Positions 1 through 7,870 of a DNA stretch of 64,000 bases are shown piece by piece. Below the pieces are notes generated by a model that saw only the letters and a program-made list of their open reading frames with translations, was not told the origin of the DNA and searched no databases. This DNA is from Leifsonia shinshuensis (GTDB lineage Bacteria; Actinomycetota; Actinomycetes; Actinomycetales; Microbacteriaceae): the NCBI RefSeq assembly GCF_013410375.1, contig NZ_JACCFL010000001.1:1178001-1242000 (forward strand), given 5' to 3'. A program made the position numbers and the translations under genes. How positions within the stretch are numbered: position 1 is the first letter of the stretch; the number at the start of each line of letters is the position of its first letter.

Positions 1-998
1 GTGACGGCGGCGCCGCCGGAGAGCCGGGCGCGCACGTGGTGGGCCGAGCCGCGCCAGACCGCCGACTCGATCACGGCGGGGATCGCGCCCTCCGCGCCCG
101 GGGCGGCGAGAGCGATCGCGTGCGGGCGGACGCTGACGAGCACGCGCTCGCCGACCGCGCGCCGGGAGGCCGAGCGCCCGGCCAGCCGGTCGTCGCCGAG
201 CAGCAACTCGACGCACTCGCTGGAGGACCCCGAGGCGGCGACCGTCGCCTCGAGGATGTTCGCGCCGCCGAGGAACGTGGCGGTGAAGGCCGACGGCGGC
301 CGCGTGTACAGCTCCTCCGCGGCGCCGAGGTCGACCAGGGCGCCGTCGCGCATGATCCCGATCCGGTCGGCCAGCGCCAGGGCCTCCGACTGGTCGTGGG
401 TCACGTAGAGCATGGCGATGTCCGGCAGCTCGCTCCGCAGCGCCTGGAGCTCCTCCAGCATCGACTCGCGGAGGCGGGCGTCGAGCGCGGAGAGGGGTTC
501 GTCCAGGAGCAGGACGCGCGGCCGCGGCGCCAGGGCGCGGGCGATCGCGACGCGCTGCTGCTGGCCGCCCGAGAGCTGTCCGGGGTAGCGGTCGGCGAAG
601 TCGGACATCCCAACCATCGCGAGCGCCGCCGCCACCCGCTCGGTGCGCTCGCGGCGCGGCACCCGCCGCGCCGCGAGCCCGAAGGCGACGTTGTCGCCGA
701 CCCGCATGTGCGGGAAGAGCGCGTAGGACTGGACGACGATGCCGATGCCGCGCTTGGCGGGCGGCAGGGCGGTCACGTCGCGTCCGGCGAGCCGGATCGA
801 GCCGGCGGACACCGGTTCGAACCCGGCGATCGCCTTGAGCGCCGTCGACTTCCCCGAGCCGCTCGGCCCCAGCAGGGCGACGGTCTCGCCCTCGGCGATC
901 CGCAGGCTCAGGTCGCGCAGGGCCACGGCGCCGCCGTAGGCGACCTCCAGGTGCTCCAGCTCGACCGCCGCCGCGCGGTCATCGGTCATCGTCGTCAT
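1..998 (-). CDS. ABC transporter ATP-binding protein, phosphonate-type importer (partial)
   Basis: Energy-coupling ATPase of an importer; about 332 residues are visible and the 3' end lies beyond the left edge. Visible motifs are Walker A GPSGSGKST near residues 44-52, signature LSGGQQQR, Walker B LLLDEP and the switch histidine in VTHDQ, followed by the start of a C-terminal TOBE-like region. This fits the PotA/PhnT class of import ATPases. The start is the ATG at 998; a second ATG at 986 is possible. It follows the binding-protein gene by about 40 bases on the same strand, so it is probably the third gene of an operon whose permeases lie outside the window. The substrate (2-aminoethylphosphonate or a relative) is inferred from the neighbours. 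Confidence 0.9.
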   Translation of the reverse strand, partial: MTTMTDDRAAAVELEHLEVAYGGAVALRDLSLRIAEGETVALLGPSGSGKSTALKAIAGFEPVSAGSIRLAGRDVTALPPAKRGIGIVVQSYALFPHMRVGDNVAFGLAARRVPRRERTERVAAALAMVGMSDFADRYPGQLSGGQQQRVAIARALAPRPRVLLLDEPLSALDARLRESMLEELQALRSELPDIAMLYVTHDQSEALALADRIGIMRDGALVDLGAAEELYTRPPSAFTATFLGGANILEATVAASGSSSECVELLLGDDRLAGRSASRRAVGERVLVSVRPHAIALAAPGAEGAIPAVIESAVWRGSAHHVRARLSGGAAV

Positions 999-1037
999 CT
1001 CAGTCCTTGCTTCAGGGGGAGGATCGTCAGCGCAGGG

Positions 1038-2099
1038 TCACTGACCGGTCGCGGACTTGTACGCCGACACGGTGCTGTCGAGCGAGCCGAGGACCGAGGA
1101 CCAGTCCGGCTGCCAGAGCTCGACGCCGTCGAGGGCCGTCTTCAGCGTCTGGTAGTTGGCGTCGGTCGGCGTGACGTCGGAGCGGACCGGGAAGCCGAAC
1201 GCGTCGCCGGAGACGGTCTGCTGCACGTCCTTGGAGAGGAGGAAGGCGATCAGCTTGTCGCCGTTCGCCTTGTCCGGGGCGCCGGCCGCCAGGCCCATCG
1301 CATAGGGGAGGGCGACGGTCGCGCGCTTCCCGTCGGCGCCCTTGGGGAAGAAGACCTCGAAGGCCGACTTGTCCGCGGCGATGGACTGCTCCGCCATCTG
1401 CAGGTCGCTGTTGGCGACGACGAGCTCGCCCTTCGACACCTTCGGGCCGAGCGCGCCGGTGGAGGAGCTGGGGCCGACGTTGTTCTTCTGCAGCTTGCCG
1501 AGGTAATCGAGCGCGGCCTTCTGGCCCATGGTGTGCTCCAGCAGGAGCAGCATCGCGGTGCCGTCGCCGGCCTGGCCGGGCGTGGAGTACTGGATCTTGC
1601 CCTGGTAGGAGGGGTCGAGCAGGTCGCTCCAGGCGTCCGGCTTCGGGCTCGCCGCGGTGCCGCGGATCATGCTGGCGTAGTTCTCGACCAGCGAGACGTA
1701 CTCGCCGCCCGCGTCCTTCTCCTTCGCCGGGATGGCGGACAGGTCGGCCGAGGTCTTCTGCAGGAGGCCCTTGGCCTGGGCCTGCTGGATGAACGGCGGG
1801 AGGGTGACCAGCACGTCGGCCTGCGGGTTCGACTTCTCCTTGAGCGCGCGCGAGACGACCTCGCCCGAGCCTGCCTCGACGTACTGGACGGCGATCCCGG
1901 TCTTCGCCGTGAAGGCGGCGAACTGCTTCTTGTACCAGTCGCCGAGGCCGTCGGCGCTGTAGATGGTGACGGTCTTCGAGCCGGAGCCCGCGGAGGCGCT
2001 GGAGTCGGCGGTGGCGGTGCCGGAGCAGCCGGCCAGCGCGAGCATCGCGGCCGCGGCGAGGGCGCCGGCGACGCCGATTCGGATCGTGTTCTTTCGCAT
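1038..2099 (-). CDS. ABC transporter substrate-binding lipoprotein, 2-aminoethylphosphonate family
   Basis: A 353-residue extracellular solute-binding protein. The N-terminus is a lipoprotein signal: basic MRKNTIR, a hydrophobic stretch and lipobox LALAGC with the lipidated Cys at residue 25, then a Ser/Gly-rich linker. The mature part (TIYSADGLGDWYKKQF, then VEAGSGEVVSRALKEKSNP) resembles family 1 iron/phosphonate binding proteins of the PhnS group. It starts 3 bases after the stop of the FAD oxidoreductase gene and precedes the transporter ATPase, so the three are almost certainly cotranscribed. An Fe(III)-binding protein is the alternative; the phosphonatase-like hydrolase next door favours an aminophosphonate ligand. 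Confidence 0.85.
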   Translation of the reverse strand: MRKNTIRIGVAGALAAAAMLALAGCSGTATADSSASAGSGSKTVTIYSADGLGDWYKKQFAAFTAKTGIAVQYVEAGSGEVVSRALKEKSNPQADVLVTLPPFIQQAQAKGLLQKTSADLSAIPAKEKDAGGEYVSLVENYASMIRGTAASPKPDAWSDLLDPSYQGKIQYSTPGQAGDGTAMLLLLEHTMGQKAALDYLGKLQKNNVGPSSSTGALGPKVSKGELVVANSDLQMAEQSIAADKSAFEVFFPKGADGKRATVALPYAMGLAAGAPDKANGDKLIAFLLSKDVQQTVSGDAFGFPVRSDVTPTDANYQTLKTALDGVELWQPDWSSVLGSLDSTVSAYKSATGQ

Positions 2100-2102
2100 G
2101 GG

Positions 2103-3281
2103 TCAGTTCGCTTTCGTGAGGGAGTGCAGGGCGGGGGAAGGGACGGAGGTGGAGAACGAGGGCCTGTCGAGCACGCGCTCGGCGAGGCCGAGCGCGATGG
2201 TCATGCCCACACCGGAGGTCACCGAGACGGCGGTCACGCCGTCGGCGACCTCGCGGACGAGGTAGGGGCCGGTGAGGCTGTGGGCGTACACGCCCTGCCA
2301 GCGCTCGACCACGCGCAGCGGGCCGGCGCCGAGCACCTCGGCGACCCGGGCCAGCAGCAGGTCGGAGGTCGCCTCGTCGAGGAACGGATCCATGGTGGCC
2401 TCGTAGCGGTGGCTGTCGCCGACGATGATCGTGCCGTCGGGCCGCTGGGTGAACATCACGTTGGCGTCGATGTCGATCACTGCCGGGTCCGTCGCGAGGA
2501 ACTCCGCGCGCAGCGTCTCGGCCGCGGCCGTCTCGGCGAAGGCCGGGTAGCGGAGCATGGAGGTGCCGGTGAGCACGGCCGGAGCGATGGTCACGCCGTC
2601 CGGGGCGGCGACGCGGGCCATCTGCAGGCCGCAGCGGCGGATGCCGTGCTCGGCCGCCTCGGCCGGGTGCACATAGTCGAGGTCGTGGCCGACGCACACG
2701 TAGGTCCGCTCGGCGCGGATCATGCCGCGCGAAGTCTGCACGACCCCGTCGCCGGCCTCCAGGTAGGACGTGTTCCAGAGGAAGCGCACGCCCTGCTCGG
2801 ACAGCCAGCCGGCGATCGAGCCGACCGCCTGGCGCGGATCGACGCGCAGGTCGTCGCGCAGCAGCGCGCCGCCGGCGATGCGGGCGTCGCCCGGGGCGGA
2901 GAGCGCGTCGCGGACGGCGGCGGCGTCGAGCAGCCGCACCTCGCCCTGCTCGCGGCCGGCGGCCAGCTCGTCCAGCACGGCCAGCTCGGTGGCGGTGCGC
3001 GCGACCGCGACCGCGCCGTGCTGCACGGCGAAGAAGCCCGCCGCGCCGGCCAGGTCGAGCCAGCGGCCGCGGGCGACGTGGGCGAGGTCGAGCAGGTCGC
3101 CGGACTGGGCGGTCACGCAGGCGTGGCCGAAGTTGCGGATGGAGGCGCCGACGGCGCGGCTGTCGCGGTCGATGACCGTGACGGTGCGCCCGCGACGCAG
3201 CGCCGCGGCGGCGTGGGCGAGCCCGACGATGCCGGCGCCGACCACCAGCACGTCGCTCTCGGCGAGGAACGGTTGTGTCAT
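2103..3281 (-). CDS. FAD-dependent amine oxidoreductase of phosphonate catabolism (DAO family, PbfD/HpnW-like)
   Basis: A roughly 392-residue flavoprotein of the glycine oxidase/D-amino-acid oxidase fold. The dinucleotide-binding motif VVGAGIVG is at about residues 13-20. Relatives encoded beside phosphonatase-like hydrolases and aminoethylphosphonate transporters are proposed, and in some cases shown, to oxidise 2-aminoethylphosphonate or its N-methyl form to phosphonoacetaldehyde. That substrate is inferred here from family and context. It is the first gene of the minus-strand operon. I prefer the ATG at 3281; a GTG at 3290 would add three residues. Its promoter faces the GntR gene across a 164-base divergent region. 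Confidence 0.8.
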   Translation of the reverse strand: MTQPFLAESDVLVVGAGIVGLAHAAAALRRGRTVTVIDRDSRAVGASIRNFGHACVTAQSGDLLDLAHVARGRWLDLAGAAGFFAVQHGAVAVARTATELAVLDELAAGREQGEVRLLDAAAVRDALSAPGDARIAGGALLRDDLRVDPRQAVGSIAGWLSEQGVRFLWNTSYLEAGDGVVQTSRGMIRAERTYVCVGHDLDYVHPAEAAEHGIRRCGLQMARVAAPDGVTIAPAVLTGTSMLRYPAFAETAAAETLRAEFLATDPAVIDIDANVMFTQRPDGTIIVGDSHRYEATMDPFLDEATSDLLLARVAEVLGAGPLRVVERWQGVYAHSLTGPYLVREVADGVTAVSVTSGVGMTIALGLAERVLDRPSFSTSVPSPALHSLTKAN

Positions 3282-3329
3282 GCCAGTCACTCTGAGCGAC
3301 GGCGGACCGCTGCTTCAAGCTGGGGCGGC

Positions 3330-3345
3330 ACTTGTATAGATAAGT
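3330..3345. promoter_or_regulatory. Candidate GntR operator (ACTTGTATAGATAAGT)
   Basis: An imperfect 16-base palindrome with ACTT/AAGT ends and a GTATAGA core, in the divergent promoter between the FAD oxidase and the GntR gene. HutC/PhnF-type GntR regulators bind palindromes around a TATA/GTATAGAC-like core, so it is the natural target of the neighbouring regulator. The first nine bases recur at 3429. Confidence 0.5.
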
Positions 3346-3408
3346 TCACGCTGCGTTCACCAACCGGGGGACAGAACGCGCTGGCTCGTCGCGAATTCGC
3401 CGAATTCG

Positions 3409-3446
3409 TTGGCATTTGCGCCAAACCGACTTGTATATTCAGGGCG
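3409..3446 (+). promoter_or_regulatory. Probable leaderless promoter of the GntR gene with second operator half-site
   Basis: TTGGCA at 3409-3414 and TATATT at 3434-3439, 19 bases apart, place transcription initiation at or next to the GTG at 3446. That fits a leaderless message and explains why no proper ribosome binding site is seen. ACTTGTATA at 3429-3437 repeats the first half of the operator at 3330 and overlaps the -10, consistent with autorepression. Confidence 0.4.
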
Positions 3447-4219
3447 TGACCCAACCGATGCACCAGCGCCTGAGCGACGAGTTCCGCCGCCGCGTCTTCA
3501 CCGGAGAGTGGCCGGAGGGCTCTAAAGTCCCGAGCGAGGCGGAGCTCTGCGCCGAGTTCGAGGTGTCGCGCGGCCCGGTGCGGCAGGCGCTCGCGCAGCT
3601 GCGGCAGGAGGGCATCCTCGCCGGCGGCCAGGGGCGGCAGCCGATCGTGCGCCGTTCGACGCCCTCCCAACCCGTCGAGGTCTTCCTCTCGTTCACCGAG
3701 TGGGTGGAGCAGCGCGGCAAGACCCCGGGCCAGAAGACCTTCGAGATCGCCCGCCGCCCGGCGGGCACACTGGTGGCGGCGCAGCTCGGCATCGACCCGG
3801 AGGACCACGTCGTCGCCCTGCTCCGGCTGCGGCTGATCGACGGCGTGCCGACCATGATCGAGCGCACCCACTTCGTGGTCGACGTCGGCTCCCGGCTGTT
3901 CGACTTCGACACCGACTCCGGCTCGACGTTCCGCTACCTGCGCGACCAGGGCGTCGACCTCTACAGCGCCCGCCACACCATCGACGCGGTGGCCGCCGAC
4001 GCGACGGACGTCGACCTGCTCAAGGTCGACCCGGGGACGCCGCTGCTGCGCGAGCGCCGCGTGACCTCCACCGCCACCGGCCGGGCCATCGAGTACGCCG
4101 AGGACCGCTACCTGCCCGACCAGACCAACTTCGTCGTGGAGAACATCATCTCCCAGCGCCCGTCCATCGCGCGCATCCGCCCCAGCACCGACACCAGCAC
4201 CGAGGAGTCCATCGCATGA
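3446..4219 (+). CDS. GntR family transcriptional regulator (HutC/PhnF type, UTRA domain)
   Basis: 257 residues. An N-terminal winged helix covers about residues 5-75 (FTGEWPEGSKVPSEAEL, then FEVSRGPVRQALAQLRQEG), followed by a UTRA ligand-binding domain (IERTHFVVDV, and near the end YAEDRYLPDQTNFVVEN). Such regulators sense small metabolites and usually repress the adjacent uptake and degradation genes. The start is GTG 3446 because a promoter-like pair lies just upstream; a TTG at 3416 would overlap the promoter. The stop overlaps the hydrolase start by four bases. The probable effector is an aminophosphonate or its breakdown product. Confidence 0.87.
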   Translation: MTQPMHQRLSDEFRRRVFTGEWPEGSKVPSEAELCAEFEVSRGPVRQALAQLRQEGILAGGQGRQPIVRRSTPSQPVEVFLSFTEWVEQRGKTPGQKTFEIARRPAGTLVAAQLGIDPEDHVVALLRLRLIDGVPTMIERTHFVVDVGSRLFDFDTDSGSTFRYLRDQGVDLYSARHTIDAVAADATDVDLLKVDPGTPLLRERRVTSTATGRAIEYAEDRYLPDQTNFVVENIISQRPSIARIRPSTDTSTEESIA

Positions 4220-4917
4220 TCCAGCTCGCCGCCTTCGACATCGCCGGCACCACCGTCGACGACCACGGCGCGGTCTACGTCGCCCTGCGCCGCTCGGTCG
4301 AGGAGGCCGGCGCGACGGTCGCGGCCGACGACCTGCAGCGCTGGATGGGCACCGACAAGATCGAGGCGATCACCGCCCTGCTCCGCCTCGGCGGCGTCGA
4401 GCCGGAGCCGACCGTGGTCGCCGAGCGGTTCGACCGGTTCCGCGCGCTGCTCGCCGAGGCCTACAGCGTCGAGCCGCCGGTCGCCCTCCCCGGCATCCCG
4501 GAGGCCATCGACCGCCTCCGCGCCGCGGGCGTCAAGGTCGCCCTGACCACCGGGTTCTCGGACGACGTGGTCGAGCCGCTGCTGGCAGCACTCGGCTGGG
4601 AGATCGGGCCGGAGGGACAGCTGGACGCCGTGGTGACGACTTCGGACGTGCCCGCCGGGCGCCCGTCGCCCTACATGATCCACCTCGCGATGCAGCGCAC
4701 CGGCGTGGCCGACGTGCGCCGGGTGCTCGCCGCCGGCGACACAGTGGTCGACCTGGAGGCGGCGCGCAACGCGGGCGCGATCGCCGTCGGCGTGCTGACC
4801 GGGCAGACGCCGCGGGAGGCGCTGGAGGCCGCCGACCACGACGCGGTGCTGGCGTCGGTGGCGGAGGTGCCGGAGTACGTCGGGCTCGGGAGCGCGGCGC
4901 CGGCTGTGCGCGCTTGA
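4216..4917 (+). CDS. Phosphonatase-like HAD hydrolase
   Basis: A 233-residue HAD-superfamily hydrolase. Motif I is FDIAGTTVDD with nucleophile Asp8; the DxAGTT form is typical of phosphonoacetaldehyde hydrolase and its relatives rather than of ordinary phosphatases. In the cap, MGTDKIEAI carries Lys48 at about the place of the Schiff-base Lys of PhnX. Motif II TTGF and the C-terminal AAGDTVVDLEAA complete the fold. It probably cleaves the C-P bond of phosphonoacetaldehyde made by the FAD oxidase, giving acetaldehyde and phosphate. Its ATG overlaps the GntR stop (ATGA), so they are translationally coupled, and a strong terminator follows. Confidence 0.87.
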   Translation: MIQLAAFDIAGTTVDDHGAVYVALRRSVEEAGATVAADDLQRWMGTDKIEAITALLRLGGVEPEPTVVAERFDRFRALLAEAYSVEPPVALPGIPEAIDRLRAAGVKVALTTGFSDDVVEPLLAALGWEIGPEGQLDAVVTTSDVPAGRPSPYMIHLAMQRTGVADVRRVLAAGDTVVDLEAARNAGAIAVGVLTGQTPREALEAADHDAVLASVAEVPEYVGLGSAAPAVRA

Positions 4918-4928
4918 ACGCGCACGCC

Positions 4929-4980
4929 TGAACATGACAGGGGCCGACGCGCAGCTGCGCGTCGGCCCCTGTCATGTTCA
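4929..4980. terminator. Bidirectional terminator, perfect 52-base palindrome
   Basis: Positions 4929-4954 and 4955-4980 are exact reverse complements (26-base arms, centre GCAG/CTGC), filling the gap between the convergent hydrolase and MFS genes. A long GC-rich stem between convergent genes fits a two-way terminator. No clear U-tract is present, as is common in actinobacteria. Confidence 0.75.
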
Positions 4981-4985
4981 GGCGG

Positions 4986-6509
4986 CTAGTGCGCCACCAC
5001 CGGCTCCGCATCCGTCGCCGGCGCCTCGGCGTCCGCCGCGGCGGCCGGCCGGCGCCGCCGGTACAGCAGCGCGGACAGCACCGCGCCGAAGGCGAAGAAC
5101 CCGGCGCTCCACCAGTACGCGGTGGAGTAGCTGTGCACCGCGGCCTCCTGGAGGACGTGCGGCGTCGGCGGCAGGTGCGCCGCCAGGTAGTCGGTCAGCG
5201 CCGTCGCCGCGAGCGTGTTGAGCAGCGCCGTGCCGATCGAGCCGCCGACCTGCTGGCTCGTGTTCACCAGTGCGGAGGCGACGCCGGCGAAGTGCCGGTC
5301 GACGCCGAGGGTCGCGGTCTGGATGGCGGCGGGCATGATCGAGCCCATGCCGACGCCCATCACCATGAGCGCGGGGAGGATCTCCGTGCCGTAGTTCGCG
5401 CTCACGCCGAGGCGGGTGAGCAGCAGCATCCCGGAGCCCGCGATCACCATGCCGATCGGGACCATGACCTTCGGGCCGAATCTGGGCACGAACAGGTTCG
5501 TCGAGAACTGCGCGGCGATGACCAGCATGACGATCATCGGCAGGAAGGCGAGGCCGGTCTGGATCGGCGTGAACCTCAGCGTCGTCTCCAAGTAGTAGGT
5601 GACGAACAGGAAGATGCCGAACATCCCGGAGCCCGCGATGAGGATCGAGCTGTAGGAGGCGCCGCGGTTGCGGTCGAGCACGATGTGCAGCGGCAGCAGC
5701 GGGTGCGTCGCCTTCCGCTGCCAGAGCACGAAGGCGATCAGCAGCACGCCGGAGGCGGCGAGGAAGCCCCAGGTCAGCGGCGAGTCCCAGCCGTCGCTCT
5801 CGGCGTTCGAGAAGCCGTAGACCAGCGAGAACAGCGCGCCGGAGGCCAGGATCGTGCCGGGGATGTCGAGCTTCGGCCGCGGGCCGGACCGGTGACCCGC
5901 CGTGACGAAGAACGCGGCGAGGATGATCGCGGCGATCGCGATGAAGACGTTGATGTAGAGGTTCCAGCGCCAGTTGAACTGCTCGGTCAGCACGCCGCCG
6001 AGCAGCAGGCCGACCGCGCCGCCGGCTCCGGCGATCGCGCCGAAGATGCCGAACGCGCGGGCGCGCTCCTTCGGCACGGTGAAGGTCGTGGTGAGGACGG
6101 CGAGGGCGGTCGGGGCGAGCAGCGCGCCGAACGCGCCCTGCAGCGCGCGGGCGCCGACCAGCATTCCGAAGGTTCCGGCCGCGCCGCCCAGCGCCGAGGC
6201 GCCGGCGAAGCCGATCAGGCCGATGATGAAGGCGCGTTTGCGGCCGATCAGGTCGGAGATGCGGCCGCCGAGGAGCAGCAGGCTGCCGAAGGCGAGCGAG
6301 TAGGCGGTGACGATCCACTGCCGGTCGGCGTTGGAGAAGCCGAGGTCCGCCTGGGCGGACGGGAGGGCGATGTTGACGACGGTCGAGTCGAGCACGACCA
6401 TCAGCTGGGCCATCGCCACGGTGACGAGCGTCCACCAGCGCCGCGAGTGCGGAACGCCGCCGTCCGGCGCCGCCGGCGCGACCGAGGGAGAGGGGGAAGT
6501 CTGGGTCAT
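4986..6509 (-). CDS. MFS drug efflux transporter, DHA2 (EmrB/QacA) family
   Basis: About 507 residues with the many hydrophobic helices of a 14-TM DHA2 pump. The family motif around VLDSTVVNIALPSAQADLG lies in the first helix, and the loop motif LGGRISDLIGRKRAFIIG follows. These proteins export lipophilic drugs, dyes or metabolites using the proton gradient. I prefer ATG 6509; ATG 6521 is in frame and adds four residues. It is transcribed away from a TetR gene across a palindrome-rich gap, the usual arrangement of a repressed efflux pump. The substrate cannot be read from the sequence. Confidence 0.88.
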   Translation of the reverse strand: MTQTSPSPSVAPAAPDGGVPHSRRWWTLVTVAMAQLMVVLDSTVVNIALPSAQADLGFSNADRQWIVTAYSLAFGSLLLLGGRISDLIGRKRAFIIGLIGFAGASALGGAAGTFGMLVGARALQGAFGALLAPTALAVLTTTFTVPKERARAFGIFGAIAGAGGAVGLLLGGVLTEQFNWRWNLYINVFIAIAAIILAAFFVTAGHRSGPRPKLDIPGTILASGALFSLVYGFSNAESDGWDSPLTWGFLAASGVLLIAFVLWQRKATHPLLPLHIVLDRNRGASYSSILIAGSGMFGIFLFVTYYLETTLRFTPIQTGLAFLPMIVMLVIAAQFSTNLFVPRFGPKVMVPIGMVIAGSGMLLLTRLGVSANYGTEILPALMVMGVGMGSIMPAAIQTATLGVDRHFAGVASALVNTSQQVGGSIGTALLNTLAATALTDYLAAHLPPTPHVLQEAAVHSYSTAYWWSAGFFAFGAVLSALLYRRRRPAAAADAEAPATDAEPVVAH

Positions 6510-6525
6510 GCGGGACAGCATATAC

Positions 6526-6573
6526 GAAACTCAGTAGTTTCGGATCTATCGAGTTCTAAAATTAACCTTAGAA
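6526..6573. promoter_or_regulatory. Divergent promoter with two palindromes, candidate TetR operators
   Basis: GAAACTCAGTAGTTTC (6526-6541; arms GAAACT/AGTTTC) lies just upstream of the pump gene. A second inverted repeat, TTCTAA (6554-6559) and TTAGAA (6568-6573), lies towards the TetR gene. The stretch is unusually AT-rich for this window. Both are plausible sites for the divergently encoded TetR protein. Confidence 0.5.
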
Positions 6574-6638
6574 TGGTCCACAAGACATCACCAGACCCGA
6601 CGTCACCCGTCGCAGACACACCCAGGGGGAAGGCCGCA

Positions 6639-7259
6639 ATGACGCAGCTCGACGCCACCGGCTCGCCCAAGCTCGGCCGGAAGCGCGATCACACGCGCGA
6701 CGCCGACATCCTCGAGGCCGCGCTGGAGGTCCTCGCCGAGACCGGCTACGACCGGATGACGATGGACATGGTCGCTGCACGCGCCAAGGCGGGGAAGGCG
6801 ACGGTCTACCGGCGCTGGGCCTCCAAGGGCGAGCTCGTCGTCGAGGCGATCGCGTGCATGAAGAAGAACGCGATCGACTTCGACCACCTGCCCGACACCG
6901 GCACGCTGCGCGGCGACCTGGTCGCGATGGTCAAGCCGCACACGATCGAGGACGGCGAGCGCAAGCTGCAGATCATGGCCGGGCTCACCTCGATGCTCGC
7001 CCGCGACCCCGACCTGGTGGACGCCGTGACCGCCGCGATCGTCGAGCCGCGCGCCTCCCTCAACCGGCTGTTCATGCAGCGGGCGATCGAGCGCGGCGAG
7101 ATCCCGGCGGAGACGGACGTCGAGACGCTGGCGATGATCATGCCGTCGATGACGGCCTACCGGGTGCTCATCCTGCAGCAGCCCGTCGACCGCGCCTACC
7201 TGCTGTCGCTGATCGACGGCGTGCTGCTCCCGGCCGTCGGAATCCGGCCGGGAGCCTGA
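6639..7259 (+). CDS. TetR/AcrR family transcriptional regulator
   Basis: 206 residues. The N-terminal helix-turn-helix runs from about residue 20 to 65 (ILEAALEVLAETGYDRMTMD, then KATVYRRWASKGELV), and a TetR_C-type ligand domain follows (REIPAETDVETLAMI-like region near residue 150). The ATG at 6639 is chosen because AGGGGGAAGG lies six bases upstream; an in-frame ATG at 6573 would overlap the operator region. It is divergent from the DHA2 pump and is probably its repressor, induced by a pump substrate. Confidence 0.85.
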   Translation: MTQLDATGSPKLGRKRDHTRDADILEAALEVLAETGYDRMTMDMVAARAKAGKATVYRRWASKGELVVEAIACMKKNAIDFDHLPDTGTLRGDLVAMVKPHTIEDGERKLQIMAGLTSMLARDPDLVDAVTAAIVEPRASLNRLFMQRAIERGEIPAETDVETLAMIMPSMTAYRVLILQQPVDRAYLLSLIDGVLLPAVGIRPGA

Positions 7260-7265
7260 GCGGCG

Positions 7266-7706
7266 TTACCGCCGGTCGAACCGCGCGCCCTCCGGCTTGG
7301 ACGGGAGCAGGTAGAAGACCAGCAGGATGATCCAGCCGACGAGCGGGATGAAGCCGAGGAAGAAGAACGGCCCGGCGAGGTTGGCGTCGTGCAGGCGCCG
7401 CCAGATCAGCGCGAGGCTCGGCACCAGGATCGCCAGCCCCCACAGGGTGTAGAGGACGATCAGGATCCAGGCGATCGGACCGTACCCACGGCCGCCGTTG
7501 CCGATCGACCCGAGCGTCCCCAGCAGGATCCCGTAGACGGCGCCGATGAGCACGGCGAACAGGAACCACCACCAGAACTCGCTGCGGCTGGCCCGCCCGG
7601 TGAAGTCGGCGTACTTCTTGAAGAACCGGCGGATGGCGTCGCCGAACGAGGCGCCGTACAGCGGCTGGTCGAGGGGCGCGGAGGCGGGGCTCTGCGGTGC
7701 GGTCAT
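7266..7706 (-). CDS. DUF805 membrane protein
   Basis: 146 residues. After a Pro/Ala-rich N-terminus comes the DUF805 signature: a cytosolic segment FKKYADFTGRASRSEFWWW, then about four hydrophobic helices and a conserved RRLHDANLAG-like loop. The family has no settled function. The ATG at 7706 is preceded by GGAAGGATCCACC, a good ribosome binding site; longer open-frame starts run into the intergenic repeat and are not credible. The gene stands alone, converging on the TetR gene with a 6-base gap. Confidence 0.85.
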   Translation of the reverse strand: MTAPQSPASAPLDQPLYGASFGDAIRRFFKKYADFTGRASRSEFWWWFLFAVLIGAVYGILLGTLGSIGNGGRGYGPIAWILIVLYTLWGLAILVPSLALIWRRLHDANLAGPFFFLGFIPLVGWIILLVFYLLPSKPEGARFDRR

Positions 7707-7816
7707 GGTGGATCCTTCCGAGCGAGGTCGTGACAGGCGTCGAGATGGAGCGGCCATAGTCAAGCGCATGCGCTGGGCCTGCGGGGTGCGTACGTGACGG
7801 CGTGTTGCGCCGCGGC

Positions 7817-7869
7817 ATTCGTGACGAATGTCGCCTATGGGACGCGGTTTCGCGACATTCGTGACGAAC
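7817..7869. repeat. Diverged copy of the dispersed ATTCGTGCCGAATGTCGAC palindrome
   Basis: ATTCGTGACGAATGTCGC (7817-7834) and GCGACATTCGTGACGAA (7852-7868) form an imperfect stem-loop with a 17-base loop. It lies directly after the stop of the glucosidase gene at 7871. It resembles the exact copies at 15057 and 21547 but has drifted, including in one arm. A terminator role for the glucosidase message is likely. Confidence 0.55.
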
Positions 7870-7870
7870 G

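Noticed and set aside
36..3449. A 1137-residue open frame on the plus strand across the phosphonate operon
   Set aside because: It is Arg/Gly/Asp-rich, has no known domain and mirrors minus-strand genes with motifs and starts; an effect of high GC at third positions.
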